This document shows, piece after piece, positions 17,396-26,492 of a DNA stretch of 64,000 nucleotides. The notes under the pieces were generated by a model. It was not told where the DNA came from and made no database searches. It saw nothing but the letters and a program-made list of their open reading frames with translations. This stretch comes from Streptomyces zagrosensis (GTDB lineage Bacteria; Actinomycetota; Actinomycetes; Streptomycetales; Streptomycetaceae): contig NZ_JACHJL010000020.1 of assembly GCF_014203645.1 (NCBI RefSeq), forward strand, positions 1 through 64,000, in the 5' to 3' direction. Made by a program: the position numbers and the translations under genes. The stretch's first letter is position 1. Every line of letters starts with the position of its first letter.

Positions 17396-17686
17396 GTTGA
17401 CACTTTGCGGCCGGGGTGGACGCGCTGCCGGTCACGTGGCAGCACCGGCTGGTACGCGACACCAGCGGCCCTACACCTAGCCCGGAGCTGCTGGCTTTCA
17501 CGGAACTGGCCGCCCGCCTGCTGAAGGCCGCAGCAGAGCCGCCCGAGAGACCAGCGACCCCAAGGACCCGCCGACGTGGTCGGGCCGGCAGCTGCCGGCC
17601 CCGCACGCTGCCGTAGCGCTGAGAGGTCGCTTTCGTCCGATGTTTCATCCCTAGATGACATGTTCTGTGGTCGTCTTAGGGTCGCG

Positions 17687-18272
17687 TCAGGAAGTGGCGT
17701 TCTCGCTGGTGAGGCGGCAGGCCACGAGATCGGTCGTGGCAATGTGAATCACGGCTTCGGAGCGGTTGGCAGGGGCTCGTAGTCCGCGGGCAAGGCGGCA
17801 GCGGAACATGAGCCAGCCGTAGGTCTGCTCGACCGTCCACCGCTTCGGGATAAAAGTGAAGCCTCTGCTCCCAGGCCTGCGGGCAGTGATCTCCCTATCG
17901 ATACCGAGGTGGCGGCATGCTCAACGAGGTGCCGCGGTAACCGCCACGACCCGCACCGTGCGAATGCCCGTATGGTCAGCGGCGACCTGGTCGAGCAGCG
18001 CAGTGCCGGCAACGGAGTCCTGCACGCTGGCCGCGGTCACCAGCACGGCGAGGAAAGGCCGAAGGTGTCGGTAACGATGCTCCGCTTCCTGCCGACAACC
18101 TTCCTGTCGACGATCTTCTTGCCGGCGTCGGCGCTCTGGCCGGTGGCGGGAACGCTGGTGAAGGTCTTGACGCTCTGAGCGTCGATCACGCAGGCCGTCG
18201 ACTCAGCGTCCCGGCCTTCCCTCTCCTGCAGAAGCCGCCGGAGCAGGCCATTGAGCTGGACAAACATGCCCT
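17687..18272 (-). pseudogene. IS5-family transposase relic
   Basis: Minus-strand fragments of an IS5-type DDE transposase. ACVIDAQSVKT carries the first catalytic Asp, KKIVDRKVVGRKRSIVTDT follows with an apparent small insertion, and after frameshifts the C-terminal part reads FIPKRWTVEQTYGWLMFRCR, ending at 17687-17689. The N-terminus is missing and no flanking inverted repeats could be defined. It abuts a recombinase fragment at about 18272. Confidence 0.7.
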
Positions 18273-18480
18273 CGGGCGGCGCCGGAGGCGACGGCATCTC
18301 GGCCGACGAGGACTTCCATGGCGCGGACGTTCCGGGCAGCGAAGTATCCGGCGTCGTTGTCGGCCTCGGCGAGCGTGTTCGGGGTGATGTTGGCTTAATG
18401 GGCGGTGGCTTCGGGAGTTCGATGCCTGGGCCATTCCTGCAGCTCGAACAGGGTCATGGGCTCCTTGGCGTTGTAGAGCC
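18273..18480 (-). pseudogene. C-terminal fragment of a tyrosine recombinase
   Basis: Reads LYNAKEPMTLFELQEWPRHR, TPEATAH, then an in-frame TAA, then ANITPNTLAEADNDAGYFAA and RNVRAMEVLVGRDAVASGAA. The ELQEWLGHRTPEATAHY-like segment is the C-terminal box of tyrosine recombinases, with the active Tyr codon replaced by a stop. It is joined to IS5 relic sequence, so the integrase gene seems to have been cut by that element. Confidence 0.5.
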
Positions 18481-18656
18481 TGCGCAGCGATGAGTTGGAT
18501 CAGAGGCTGCGGCTCTGTAGGCCAGCTGGTGATCTGACAGAACGGTGAAGACGTCGCCGACGTGCTGGTCCTGGTCGAGCCGGGCGGGCGTGTGCGGCTG
18601 GACGTGTCCGCCGTGGTGGCAGGCCTCGCCGTGCCATCCGTCTGCCCTTGGAGTCG

Positions 18657-20045
18657 TCACAGGTCCCGTACGAGACGGAAACCGAACATGTTGGTACGGG
18701 CTTCGGAGGAGAGATAGCCGTTGCGGTAGGCGGTGCGGAGGTTCTGCGGTCGGTAGTTCCAGGCGCCTCCGCGCACCACGATGAAGGGTGCCTGGCCGTG
18801 CCTCACCGAGGCGTCGGTGCTCGCGTCCTTGAGGTTGTTCACCCAGGTGTCGGCAACGAATTCTCGTGCGTTTCCGGTCATGTCGTGCAGGCCGAAGGCG
18901 TTGGGGTTGAATGACGCGGCGGGAGAGGTGTGTGCATGGCCGTCGTGGACGTCCGGTACGTGGTCCCATACGGTGCTGCCTGCTCTGAAGCGGTTGGCGG
19001 CGAAGGCGTCTTCGTCGTAGGTGTTGGCATGGGCGCCGGCCGATTCGATGTCGTCGCCCCAGAAGAAGGCGGTGGTGGAACCGGCACGGGCGAGGTACTC
19101 CCATTCGCCTTCGGTGGGGAGTCGGTAGGTGTGTCCGGTGCGCCGCGACATCCATACGGTGAAGGCCTGGGCGTCGTACTTGGTGATGCCGACCACGGGG
19201 TGTGCGTCACTTTGGGGGAAACCGGGATCGAGATAGTTCAGGCGGGGCCGGAAGTCCATCCAGCCGTCCTGGTGCGGCTGCCAGGCGCGCATGCCTTGAG
19301 CGGGCTTGTGACCGGTCTCTTTCACGAACTGCTTGAACTGGCCGACGGTCACCTCGGTCTGACCGGCCGCGATCGAGTGGGCGACCGTCACGTGGCGTTG
19401 CGGCCGTTCGAAGCTGCGTCGGCCTTGCGGTACTTTCCACTGCTGCTGTTGCTGCGCGGTGGCTCCGGCGGTGTAGGCGCCGCGCGGGATGACGACCATC
19501 GTCATCGCGTGGCGTTCGTGGGTGTCGGTGAAGAGGGTGCCCGGGGAGGTCGTGGCGCTCACGGGGGTGGTGGTGAGGGCAGCGAGGTGAAGTCGGCGGG
19601 TCGGGTCGGGCCTGCGCAGATCATGTCGGATCTCTGTGATCTCGGTCGACCACTCGGCGAGCGCGGCTCGCATGAGGGGATCGGTGGCAAGGAAGGGGTT
19701 CGGTTCGAAGCCGGGCTTCGAACTCTCCCGTACCCAGTAGCCGGTTTCTGCCTCAAGCCGGGTGAGTTGCCGGGTGAATGCACGGGCTTGAGGCACTGCC
19801 GACGGCTGCTCGCGCGCGACGCGCCGAAGGGATTTAAGGACTCGGCGTACAGCGGTGTCGACGCTCGGGTAAGTGGCAGCGATCGACCCGCGCCAGGTCA
19901 GGCTCTTTTCAAGCCGGGACAGTGACGCTTCGAGTTCCCTCACGGGTCGGCCGGCCGGGGCCTCTTCCGCTGACGCGGAAATGGTTCCCGGGGTGATCAG
20001 GGCCAGACTCAGGGCGGCGATGACGGTCGGGCGAAGTGCTCTCAT
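18657..20045 (-). CDS. Secreted SUMF1/FGE-sulfatase-domain protein
   Basis: A 462-residue exported protein. It has an N-terminal signal peptide (MRALRPTVIAALSLALITPG, cut near SASA) and a ~150-residue helical region. From about residue 185 follows a formylglycine-generating-enzyme-like (SUMF1) domain with hallmark motifs: RLPTEGEWEYLARAG, FGLHDMTGNAREFV, VVRGGAWNYRP, and the end MFGFRLVRDL. The redox-active cysteines of true FGE are absent, so it is unlikely to make formylglycine. SUMF1-like domains often act as binding modules. It stands alone between relics. Confidence 0.85.
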   Translation of the reverse strand: MRALRPTVIAALSLALITPGTISASAEEAPAGRPVRELEASLSRLEKSLTWRGSIAATYPSVDTAVRRVLKSLRRVAREQPSAVPQARAFTRQLTRLEAETGYWVRESSKPGFEPNPFLATDPLMRAALAEWSTEITEIRHDLRRPDPTRRLHLAALTTTPVSATTSPGTLFTDTHERHAMTMVVIPRGAYTAGATAQQQQQWKVPQGRRSFERPQRHVTVAHSIAAGQTEVTVGQFKQFVKETGHKPAQGMRAWQPHQDGWMDFRPRLNYLDPGFPQSDAHPVVGITKYDAQAFTVWMSRRTGHTYRLPTEGEWEYLARAGSTTAFFWGDDIESAGAHANTYDEDAFAANRFRAGSTVWDHVPDVHDGHAHTSPAASFNPNAFGLHDMTGNAREFVADTWVNNLKDASTDASVRHGQAPFIVVRGGAWNYRPQNLRTAYRNGYLSSEARTNMFGFRLVRDL

Positions 20046-20340
20046 CCCAATATCCTTGCGACGGTTTTGGCGCGACCTTGCTCACAGTAAAGGCAAGAGG
20101 GCTGTATGCCGATGACCTCGGTCGGCGGTCGTGAGGCCGGCTGTAGGTTTCCGTTCTCCGTGTCTTCTTCCGCGCCGTGATGTCGTCGCCGTTTCGGATA
20201 CGACACGGCAGCGGGATCATGCCCCCGGCATCGCTGGCTCCACCCTTTGCGTACCGGACCGCCCCTGTCGTCATCAATGCGTACGGCTGGGGCATGTCAG
20301 CAGCATGGGGTGGTGATTAATCCACCCTGAAGAACGCGAT
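20046..20340. other. Intergenic, upstream of the SUMF1-like gene
   Basis: No gene seen. It probably carries the promoter of the minus-strand secreted-protein gene. No repeat or clear operator was noticed. Confidence 0.3.
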
Positions 20341-20897
20341 CTAACCAACCTGTCTCATCGCGGCATACAAGAGCATGTCCACACGCTTCCCGCCGATCTC
20401 CTGATGCCACCTAAGGAGCCCCTCGCGCTCATACCCCGCGAGTTCCGCTGTGCGCACGGAGGCCACATTCCATGCCTCTATGTAGAGCTCGATTCGACAT
20501 AGCTCCGGTATGGACCAGGCAAACCGAGTCAGCGCGATGAGTGCTTGACCTGCGATCCCGCGGCCCCGGCTGCGGGGGCGACGGAGTAGCCCGCTGTCGC
20601 CCGGCCTGCGGCGATAGGCGCGAGCCATAGACCGGCCGTGCCGAGTGCCTCGTCGGTGTCGTTGTCCGCCACGCAGAAGGAGTGACCAACTCCAGTGTCG
20701 AGATGGCTGACCTGTCGCTCGATGCACGCGAGAGCATCCTCGCGGCTGGCGCTGCCAGCTAGCGACCCGGTGTTCGGCACGTACGGATCGGTCGGCAGGT
20801 CCGTGACCATACCCACCTCACGGTACTCAAAAGCTCGGAGACGCACGTCCCTGAACGTCGGAGCGATTGACGGCATCACAAGATCGGCAGGACTCAT
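20341..20897 (-). pseudogene. Frameshifted GNAT acetyltransferase
   Basis: Two frames form one GNAT protein. The first, from ATG at 20897 (MSPADLVMPSIAPTFRDVRL), reaches AAGRATAGYSVAP near 20575. The second continues SRGRGIAGQALIALTRFAWS (containing the R-G-x-G-x-A-like acetyl-CoA loop), IELYIEAWNVASVRTAELAG and YEREGLLRWHQEIGGKRVDM to the stop at 20341. This is the RimJ/RimL-type layout of about 185 residues. The shift falls exactly in the cofactor loop, so the gene is probably inactive unless it is a sequencing error. Confidence 0.7.
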
Positions 20898-21112
20898 GGA
20901 AACGATCTTCTCCACGTCCTTCCGGTTGAGCGACACGATTTCTCGACGATCCGATGGAGGTCACGTCCTGTCATCGAAATGAGCTGAGGAAAACGACCCG
21001 AAGGCGGGACTGCGTCACCGGCGCGACCACGGAATTGAGCCGTAAAAACGCAGGTCACCGAAGCGCAGGTGGACACGGCTCACGGGAACCTAGACCGGCA
21101 GCCGAGTTCCAG

Positions 21113-21402
21113 TTTAGTTGTGTGTGCGGGGGAGATACCGCGACGGCTGAGGCGGTTCCTCCGGCTCCGGTGGCCCGGGCGTCTGCCCGGGCTCCTGGTA
21201 GATCGGAAGAAACCACCTTGAGGCCCTTGCCGGGCGCGTGGTGGCCGTTGCGCCACTTCTTGCCCGTGCGCAGGTCGATCCCGACGATGCGGGCCGCTAC
21301 CCGGGTGCTGTAACCCTGCTCCATGAGCTGGAAGTATGCGGCCCGCTCGCTGGTCAGCTTCCCGGCCCCCGGCTTCCTGTTCTTGCGGATCTCGGAATCC
21401 AT
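21113..21402 (-). pseudogene. IS30-family transposase N-terminal relic
   Basis: Reads MDSEIRKNRKPGAGKLTSER, AAYFQLMEQGYSTRVAARIV and GIDLRTGKKWRNGHHAPGKG, the typical N-terminal HTH of actinobacterial IS30 transposases. The continuation (GPPEPEEPPQPSRYL) is in another frame and stops near 21113, before any DDE motif. It is a 5' remnant only. Confidence 0.65.
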
Positions 21403-21691
21403 CGCACCCTTGAACTGGGGTGTTGCGACGACCACTAGAACTCAAGGGGCAGAAGGGCCTGCACGCGCTCAGACCCACTTCGCAGTCGGTTCGCAGGTCG
21501 TCAGCGTGCGGCAGCAGAGCGGCATCGTGGGCGGTGCCCGGTGGACAGTCCTGGCACCGCCCACGACGACGGGCTATCGCATGAAAGTTCGTCGTCATTC
21601 GAGAACAAGGGACAGCATCTCCGACGTCCCCGTCGCCATCCGTCCTCGCCCCCGACCGCTTCGACTACGCCCTCGTCCAAGGTGGTGCCCT

Positions 21692-22048
21692 GTGCAACTG
21701 AGCGACCTCACATTCAGCGGAGACAATTCCAGGCTGGTTCCGCGTCAACTCCTGGAGACCCCCCATGAGCCCGGAAAACACAAGTTGCCTGAATCCGGAC
21801 CCCTGACGGTCAAGAATCCGAACATCAACATTCACTTCGTCCCGAAGACGGCAGGGAATCTCCGCTACGCCGTGCGTGTCAACGGAAGCATCGAATACGA
21901 ACACGTATACAGGGTGTGCGACTCCCAGGTGGGCTCTCCAGTCATTGTTTGGGGAGTCGCACATTACGACTTCGACTCAGCGTCCGATAACCAGGCGTGC
22001 GAGATTATCCTGGAACTCGAAAACTCATGGTTGATCGCCCGATTCTGA
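21692..22048 (+). CDS. Hypothetical protein (118 aa)
   Basis: GTG start preceded by AAGGTGG at a usable distance. The product (MQLSDLTFSGDNSRLVPRQL...ACEIILELENSWLIARF) is mostly beta-strand-like, with two cysteines and no signal peptide or membrane segment. Codon bias is weaker than in neighbouring regions, so this may be a transferred gene. No family recognised. It lies in the relic-rich zone next to the IS30 fragment. Confidence 0.4.
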   Translation: MQLSDLTFSGDNSRLVPRQLLETPHEPGKHKLPESGPLTVKNPNINIHFVPKTAGNLRYAVRVNGSIEYEHVYRVCDSQVGSPVIVWGVAHYDFDSASDNQACEIILELENSWLIARF

Positions 22049-22796
22049 CCCGCGGATCGGGTGAAGCCGACAGCCGTTCGCCCGACAGGGAGACAGAACG
22101 ATGCATCGCTCGACCAGCGACTTCCCCGGCCGCTGCCCACTCAGGTTGCTCTGCCCGGGTTCCTGCAGATCCGCCAGCGCAGTTACTCGCCGCAAGCGAT
22201 CCTCAGCGACTCCCCCGAGGAATAGACGCAGATCATCACGACACCGCTCGGCCACTCGGGCCGCTCGCCGGGAACGTCGCGATCCGCAGGGGCCTCGCAG
22301 CACACCTCGTCCAGGCCGCGACGGGCATGTCGTTAGAAGGAAGCAGGGGCCTACCTCGGCATCCCGCCGGCATGGATGGAAGCCTGGGGAAGATTCCGCC
22401 CTCTGAAAGAGTGCCTGCGCGGACGCCGGCCGCACGGACTACTGACACTTGTGATGTCGGAACCACTGACAAATTCCGTGTCGGCCGACACCACCGGTAG
22501 GGCAGGACGTCAGCGGCTGTCTGGGCGGCTTCGCGTGCGCGATCGAGTGTGAACGGTCGTCCTGATCCTTCAGGAGCCGCAGAGCACGGCGCAAAGCCTC
22601 GCGGGCCTGCGTGGCGTCGGGGCGCGGCGGGCGGTCCGAGACATGTGAACTCCTCAAACACAAACACGAGTTGAGCTTACAGTCGCATCAGGTTGGGGCG
22701 GGCCAGATGAAGGGGTGAAGCCTGGCCCGCTCGCTATGCCGCCACGCTCGGGCACGGCCGGCGTTCAGTCGGAACCCGGGCACCGGCGGGTTTTGG
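22049..22796. other. Degenerate stretch without intact gene
   Basis: Several frames carry short protein-like pieces on the plus strand (for example YLGIPPAWMEAWGRFRPL near 22350) separated by stops, suggesting an old, thoroughly decayed gene. I cannot assign a family. Confidence 0.3.
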
Positions 22797-23150
22797 TTAT
22801 GCGGCGTGGGGCTCCTGGTGGGTAGGTAGGGCGGCCAGCGGGGAGCGACGCCCGGGCAGTGTGGCGCGGCTGGCTGGCCAGTCGAAGGCGGCTGAGGCCA
22901 GGAGGTGGTCGATCCGAGCCGGCGCCGGGCCGTCGTAGGCCAGACCCTGCGCGGCAGGGGGTCGGCGACCGTGCGGACGTCGTTGGCGGCCTGCTCGGCG
23001 CCAATGCCGTACCGGGCGGCGAAGTGGCCGGCGATCTCTTCATGGCTATTGGAGGCGAGCAGGAACATCACCGCGGTCGGCGTCGGGTAGGCCCAGCGGC
23101 TGGTGTAGACAGCGCTTGAATTTCGCGCCCAGGTCATAGGCCAGCGTCGC
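22797..23150 (-). pseudogene. PqqD-like (RRE) gene remnant
   Basis: The minus strand reads SRWAYPTPTAVMFLLA, SNSHEEIAGHFAARYGIGAE and QAANDVRTVADPL, matching the helix pattern of PqqD/RRE peptide-recognition domains (EEIA..L..RYG.....A..DV..). A frameshift near 22960 leads to GLAYDGPAPARIDHLLASAA and a stop at 22797-22799. No start codon with ribosome site is evident, and no RiPP maturase or precursor lies nearby. This is probably a stranded fragment. Confidence 0.4.
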
Positions 23151-23204
23151 GTGTCCAGGCCCGAGTTGGCCGGGGGAGAGTCTCGGTGATAGGGGAAGGA
23201 CACC

Positions 23205-23640
23205 GTGGAAAAGCGGAACGGGGCACGCAAGGGTGCTCGGCGATCAAGGAACCCAGCGCGCCGCGAGGTGGAGCGCCTGTTGTCGGGGAACGTACTGGGC
23301 GAGCGCATGTACGCCGCCCCTAGGACGGCCAATCGGTCAGCGGTGCAGCCGGGGGACGTCATCCCGGTGAACACCCCGGTACTACCTGACGGCATCGTGA
23401 TCCGAGACGCGATCCGCGCCGACGCGGACCCGCTGGAGCCGTTGATCCGGCTGGCCGATCCGGAGAACCCCGGCGGGTCTGGCGGGTGCTTCCCACCGTG
23501 ATCGACCAGAGCTTTGATCCGGAAAAGCCCACGTACGCGCGGGCGGCGGAGGCGGCGTTGTCCGGCGCGCTGGTCGGCGGCCTGCTCACGCTGCCGGCGA
23601 CGTGGGCCTTCACCCACCCGTGGCTCGCGAGACGCCGCAC
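23205..23640 (+). pseudogene. Hypothetical gene broken by IS5-type sequence
   Basis: Starts at GTG 23205 after GGAAGG. It reads MEKRNGARKGARRSRNPARR...LIRLADPENP in one frame. After a shift near 23475 it reads RRVWRVLPTVIDQSFDPEKP and a hydrophobic segment (ALSGALVGGLLTLPATWAF) in another. At about 23637 IS5 transposase sequence begins. It looks like a small membrane-associated protein gene disrupted by insertion. Function unknown. Confidence 0.35.
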
Positions 23641-23981
23641 GCGAAATGCTCTGGCGACTGCGTCTCACCCACCCGCGGATCACCCAGGTCTCGGCCGACT
23701 CCGCCTACGCCGGCAAGCTCGTCGGCCGGGCGGAGGACTTCCTCCACATCACCCTCAAGACCGTCCCCCGCCCCAGGGTTGCCAAAGGGTTCGTCGTCCT
23801 CCCGCGTCGCTGGCGTGTTGAGCGCACACTGGGATCGATCATGAACGCCCTTCGCAATGCCCGGGATTACGAGCGCCTCCCGCAGCACTCCGAAGCCCAT
23901 CTGAACTGGTCGCTCATCACTCTCATGATCAAGCGACTCACATGGAGGAAGTCCGCCACCGGCTGGGCTAAGGAGTCGTAG
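23637..23981 (+). pseudogene. IS5-family transposase 3' fragment
   Basis: Reads AREMLWRLRLTHPRITQVSA, DSAYAGKLV (second catalytic Asp region), GFVVLPRRWRVERTLG (with the catalytic Glu in VERTLG) and YERLPQHSEAHLNWSLITLM, ending at 23981. Only the last ~115 residues of a transposase are present; the N-terminal half is missing. Confidence 0.8.
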
Positions 23982-24003
23982 CCCACCCGAGGAGATTTCG
24001 TCC

Positions 24004-24549
24004 GTGGACGCGACCATAACGCTGAACCTCGCCGCTTTGTTCATCTCCCTCGCGGCACTGATCGTTTCCATACTGCTGACCCAGCGGCAGATCCGCCTCA
24101 GCAACGGCGGGAACCACCTGCCAGTGATTCTCGAAGCCTTCAAGATGCACCACAACCCGGCATACCTTGAGGCTGAGAAGTACCTCCTGCACGAACTAGC
24201 CCAGGAGCACTCCGCCGACTGCGGCTGCACCGGCCTCCCCGAGCCAGCGCGAACCCACGCGTTGACCATAGGAATGTACTTCGACGACCTCGGCAAGCTC
24301 GTCGCCCACGACGTAATCGATCAAAATCTGATTGTCGGGTCCTACGGCGTGGAGGGAATCGTCTGCATGTGGGACGCCCTGGCCCCGTACGTCTACCAAC
24401 AGCGGCGCACGCACGACAACCACTTCTGGATCTACTTTGAGAACCTCGCAGCCCGCACCGCTGCTACACCGAACTCCCTGGTATACGCCGCCCTGAGCCT
24501 GTGTTCACGCCCACCGCAACAGCCACCGCGCACACCCCGGCCGAACTGA
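24004..24549 (+). CDS. Membrane-anchored hypothetical protein (181 aa)
   Basis: GTG start with GAGGAG 9 bases upstream. One N-terminal transmembrane helix (LNLAALFISLAALIVSILLT) is followed by a cytosolic domain of ~150 residues (QRQIRLSNGGNHLPVILEAF; MYFDDLGKLVAHDVIDQNLI). This resembles the DUF4760-type 'one TM plus helical domain' proteins common in actinobacteria. The C-terminus ends in a Pro/Arg tail that may be a late frameshift. Intact and isolated between relics; role unknown. Confidence 0.6.
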   Translation: MDATITLNLAALFISLAALIVSILLTQRQIRLSNGGNHLPVILEAFKMHHNPAYLEAEKYLLHELAQEHSADCGCTGLPEPARTHALTIGMYFDDLGKLVAHDVIDQNLIVGSYGVEGIVCMWDALAPYVYQQRRTHDNHFWIYFENLAARTAATPNSLVYAALSLCSRPPQQPPRTPRPN

Positions 24550-24759
24550 ATTCCACCCCTTCGCAGGAGACAACTGGCGTCGGTAACACGCGAAGTCATC
24601 GTTCTCCCGTTCCACCCAGCGTCGCGCCTTCGTGGAACACCAAGCTGGCCCCCCTCCGCGCTATGCCCGGCTCCGATTCGAGGAGAGGGATCAAAAACAC
24701 TCACTCCGTACGTCACCGAGATGACGTACGGGCGCGAGCAAAGCCGCCAGGCGGGTCGC

Positions 24760-25062
24760 TCATTCAGCAATGTCGATGTGGGCGTTCTCCGCAGGTTGTT
24801 CAGCCTTGTCTTCCTTGGGCAAGCCCAGGTCGCCGCACTGATTGGCCGGCGCGGAAAACGGCAGGGCGAGGAGATTGGACACCACACCGCCGGACGCGTG
24901 CTGTGCGCTGGCGACGTGGGCCGAGCCGCTGTTGGCACACTGGTTGTCGTTCGTGCTGTTGCCAAAGCCGATGACCGACGTGGCATCCGCCGCGGTGGCG
25001 GTGAACGCCACCAGGCCGACCGCAGCTACAGCTACCGCGGTCCCTCGTTTGCTCGCTGACAC
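24760..25062 (-). CDS. Chaplin-like small secreted protein
   Basis: GTG start at 25062 with GAGGAG 7 bases upstream. The 100-residue product has a signal peptide (SASKRGTAVAVAAVGLVAFT, cut after ADA) and a mature part with SVIGFGNSTNDNQC and GGVVSNLLALPFSAPANQCG. Two cysteines, Gly/Asn-rich spacers and a VVSNLLxxPxxxPxNxCG segment recall chaplins, the surface-active proteins of Streptomyces aerial hyphae, though segment order differs and the C-terminal tail is charged. It may sit in the cell wall or on spores. An unrelated small secreted protein is possible. Confidence 0.55.
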   Translation of the reverse strand: MSASKRGTAVAVAAVGLVAFTATAADATSVIGFGNSTNDNQCANSGSAHVASAQHASGGVVSNLLALPFSAPANQCGDLGLPKEDKAEQPAENAHIDIAE

Positions 25063-25179
25063 AACAGATCTCCTCACCGCCGACACGTGCCGACGAACGG
25101 GTTTGGTATATGCCTCCTAAGGACAACGACGCCTGAGCCGACGTGTCACACTCACCTGTCAATCGATCAAGATCACCAG

Positions 25180-25545
25180 TCAGAGGTCAATGAGGTGATC
25201 CCACGGCGGGCATGTGCATGGTCGGCAGGCGGCACCGTCCGTGCAACTCGCACAACCGGCGCGGGACGGCCGAGCAGTCGCAGCTCGGGTGGTAGTCGGG
25301 ATCGCCGCATGCAAGTCCGAGTGGACGAGGGCCTTCCACACCCCCCGGTACTCGGTGACGACGTTCATCACCTCGGCGAACGGGGCGGCTTCCAGTTTTG
25401 CGGTGTCGGCCATCAGGTGCTGTGGCCATGGGGCGAGAGCGGCCCACAGCGCGACGACGTTTTGCGGGCCCTCGTCTTCACCGAACTGGTGAGGCGGGCA
25501 GGTCGGTACCGGCTGTGCACCGGCGCGTAGTTCCTGTTGCGCCAT
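25180..25545 (-). CDS. Hypothetical protein with Cys-rich tail
   Basis: ATG at 25545 with GGAGAGGAA upstream. The 121-residue product has a helical middle (ALAPWPQHLMADTAKLEAAP, FAEVMNVVTEYRGVWKALVH) and a C-terminal cysteine-rich stretch (CASCTDGAACRPCTCPPWDH) that could bind a metal ion. No family recognised. It lies just left of the biosynthetic cluster, in the lower-G+C zone. Confidence 0.5.
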   Translation of the reverse strand: MAQQELRAGAQPVPTCPPHQFGEDEGPQNVVALWAALAPWPQHLMADTAKLEAAPFAEVMNVVTEYRGVWKALVHSDLHAAIPTTTRAATARPSRAGCASCTDGAACRPCTCPPWDHLIDL

Positions 25546-26013
25546 CAGGTTCCTCTCCGGTCGATGGCGTCCAGTCCTACCCGCGGTCCGCCCAGGGCCG
25601 CAGGTTGTTTCCCGATCGGATGTCACGGGGCCGTGGTCGCCCACGCCGTGCTGCGCAGCACGGTGGCCCGTGCCGGCATAGGGGTTTATTCCGTTCTTTC
25701 TGGCTGGTCTGAGGTTCTAGGGACCACGGCGAGTCGGAAGCGACTGGAGCACCAGCTCGGCTCCGCGCTCCCCTCCCTCAGCAGCGACGAACGCATCAGG
25801 GTGCTGACCCAGGTCGATCGACGACCAGTGCACGGTCGGCGACGACCACTCCTGTCGTCCCTGCCGGCCGCAGGCGATCCGCACTTCGCGTACCAGTACT
25901 ACCGGCGCGTTCTCGCCCCGCTGGGGCTGGACGCCCCAGACGCCGACGAAGATCTGCTGGATGTCGTCGAAGCCGACATCGAGCGCGTCTTCACTGACTG
26001 GCGCTTCCGGTAA
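25537..26013 (+). CDS. Doubtful hypothetical frame
   Basis: Only the last ~60 residues look protein-like (AYQYYRRVLAPLGLDAPDAD, DLLDVVEADIERVFTDWRFR), acidic and helical. The first part has poor codon bias and overlaps the start of the opposite gene at 25545. It may be the 3' end of a decayed gene. No family recognised. Confidence 0.2.
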   Translation: MRHQVPLRSMASSPTRGPPRAAGCFPIGCHGAVVAHAVLRSTVARAGIGVYSVLSGWSEVLGTTASRKRLEHQLGSALPSLSSDERIRVLTQVDRRPVHGRRRPLLSSLPAAGDPHFAYQYYRRVLAPLGLDAPDADEDLLDVVEADIERVFTDWRFR

Positions 26014-26233
26014 CACGTCCCCTACCCCGCCGCCGAGCTGCACGGGGCAAGGCCGGTGGTCCCCCTCGCCCACCGGACACCGGCGGCCGGGGCGTTGAGG
26101 GTCGGCGGCCGTAGCGATTTCGGTGGCGGCGTGAACCTCGGACGGGCTGCACTGGATGGAGACCGGCGAGGACTGGTACGACTAGCAGGTGTCGGTGTGC
26201 AGGACATGGCGGCGGGCGAAGGTTGCGCCTAGG

Positions 26234-26270
26234 GCCCGGCGGCCCCTGGTGGGGTTGGAGGCCGCCGGGC
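26234..26270 (-). terminator. Strong hairpin at the left border of the cluster
   Basis: GCCCGGCGGCC and GGCCGCCGGGC form a perfect 11-bp stem with a 15-base loop, 14 bases after the stop of the minus-strand gene remnant ending at 26284. It would terminate minus-strand transcription and insulate the cluster on its left side. Confidence 0.6.
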
Positions 26271-26283
26271 GGTTGGCGGGGCC

Positions 26284-26380
26284 TTAGGCGGTCTTGTGGC
26301 TGTTCTGCTTCTCGACCAGCTCGGCGCGGGCGAGCTGGAGTGCCTTGATCTGGTCCCGTGTACCCCGCGAGTGGTGGGTG
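26284..26380 (-). pseudogene. 3' remnant of an unknown gene
   Basis: Codons before the TAA at 26284 read RDQIKALQLARAELVEKQ and NSHKTA, helical and charged, with codon use unlike the very G+C-rich DNA upstream of it. The terminator hairpin follows directly. This looks like the tail of an older chromosomal gene whose body was replaced when the cluster arrived. Family unknown. Confidence 0.35.
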
Positions 26381-26492
26381 GCCCGGGGCGCGGCGGCGGG
26401 TGGGCCGGTGCCGGCGCGGCGATACGGGGTCGCCGGCGTCGCTCGGCGCGCCGCGGCGGCCGGTCCGGCGCGGGACGTGCCGGAGCGCGCCG

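Noticed and set aside
17396..17616. Short plus-strand frame after the TetR gene (DALPVTWQHRLVRDT)
   Set aside because: It faintly resembles a LysR C-terminus, but there is no start site and the rest is missing. Too weak to annotate.
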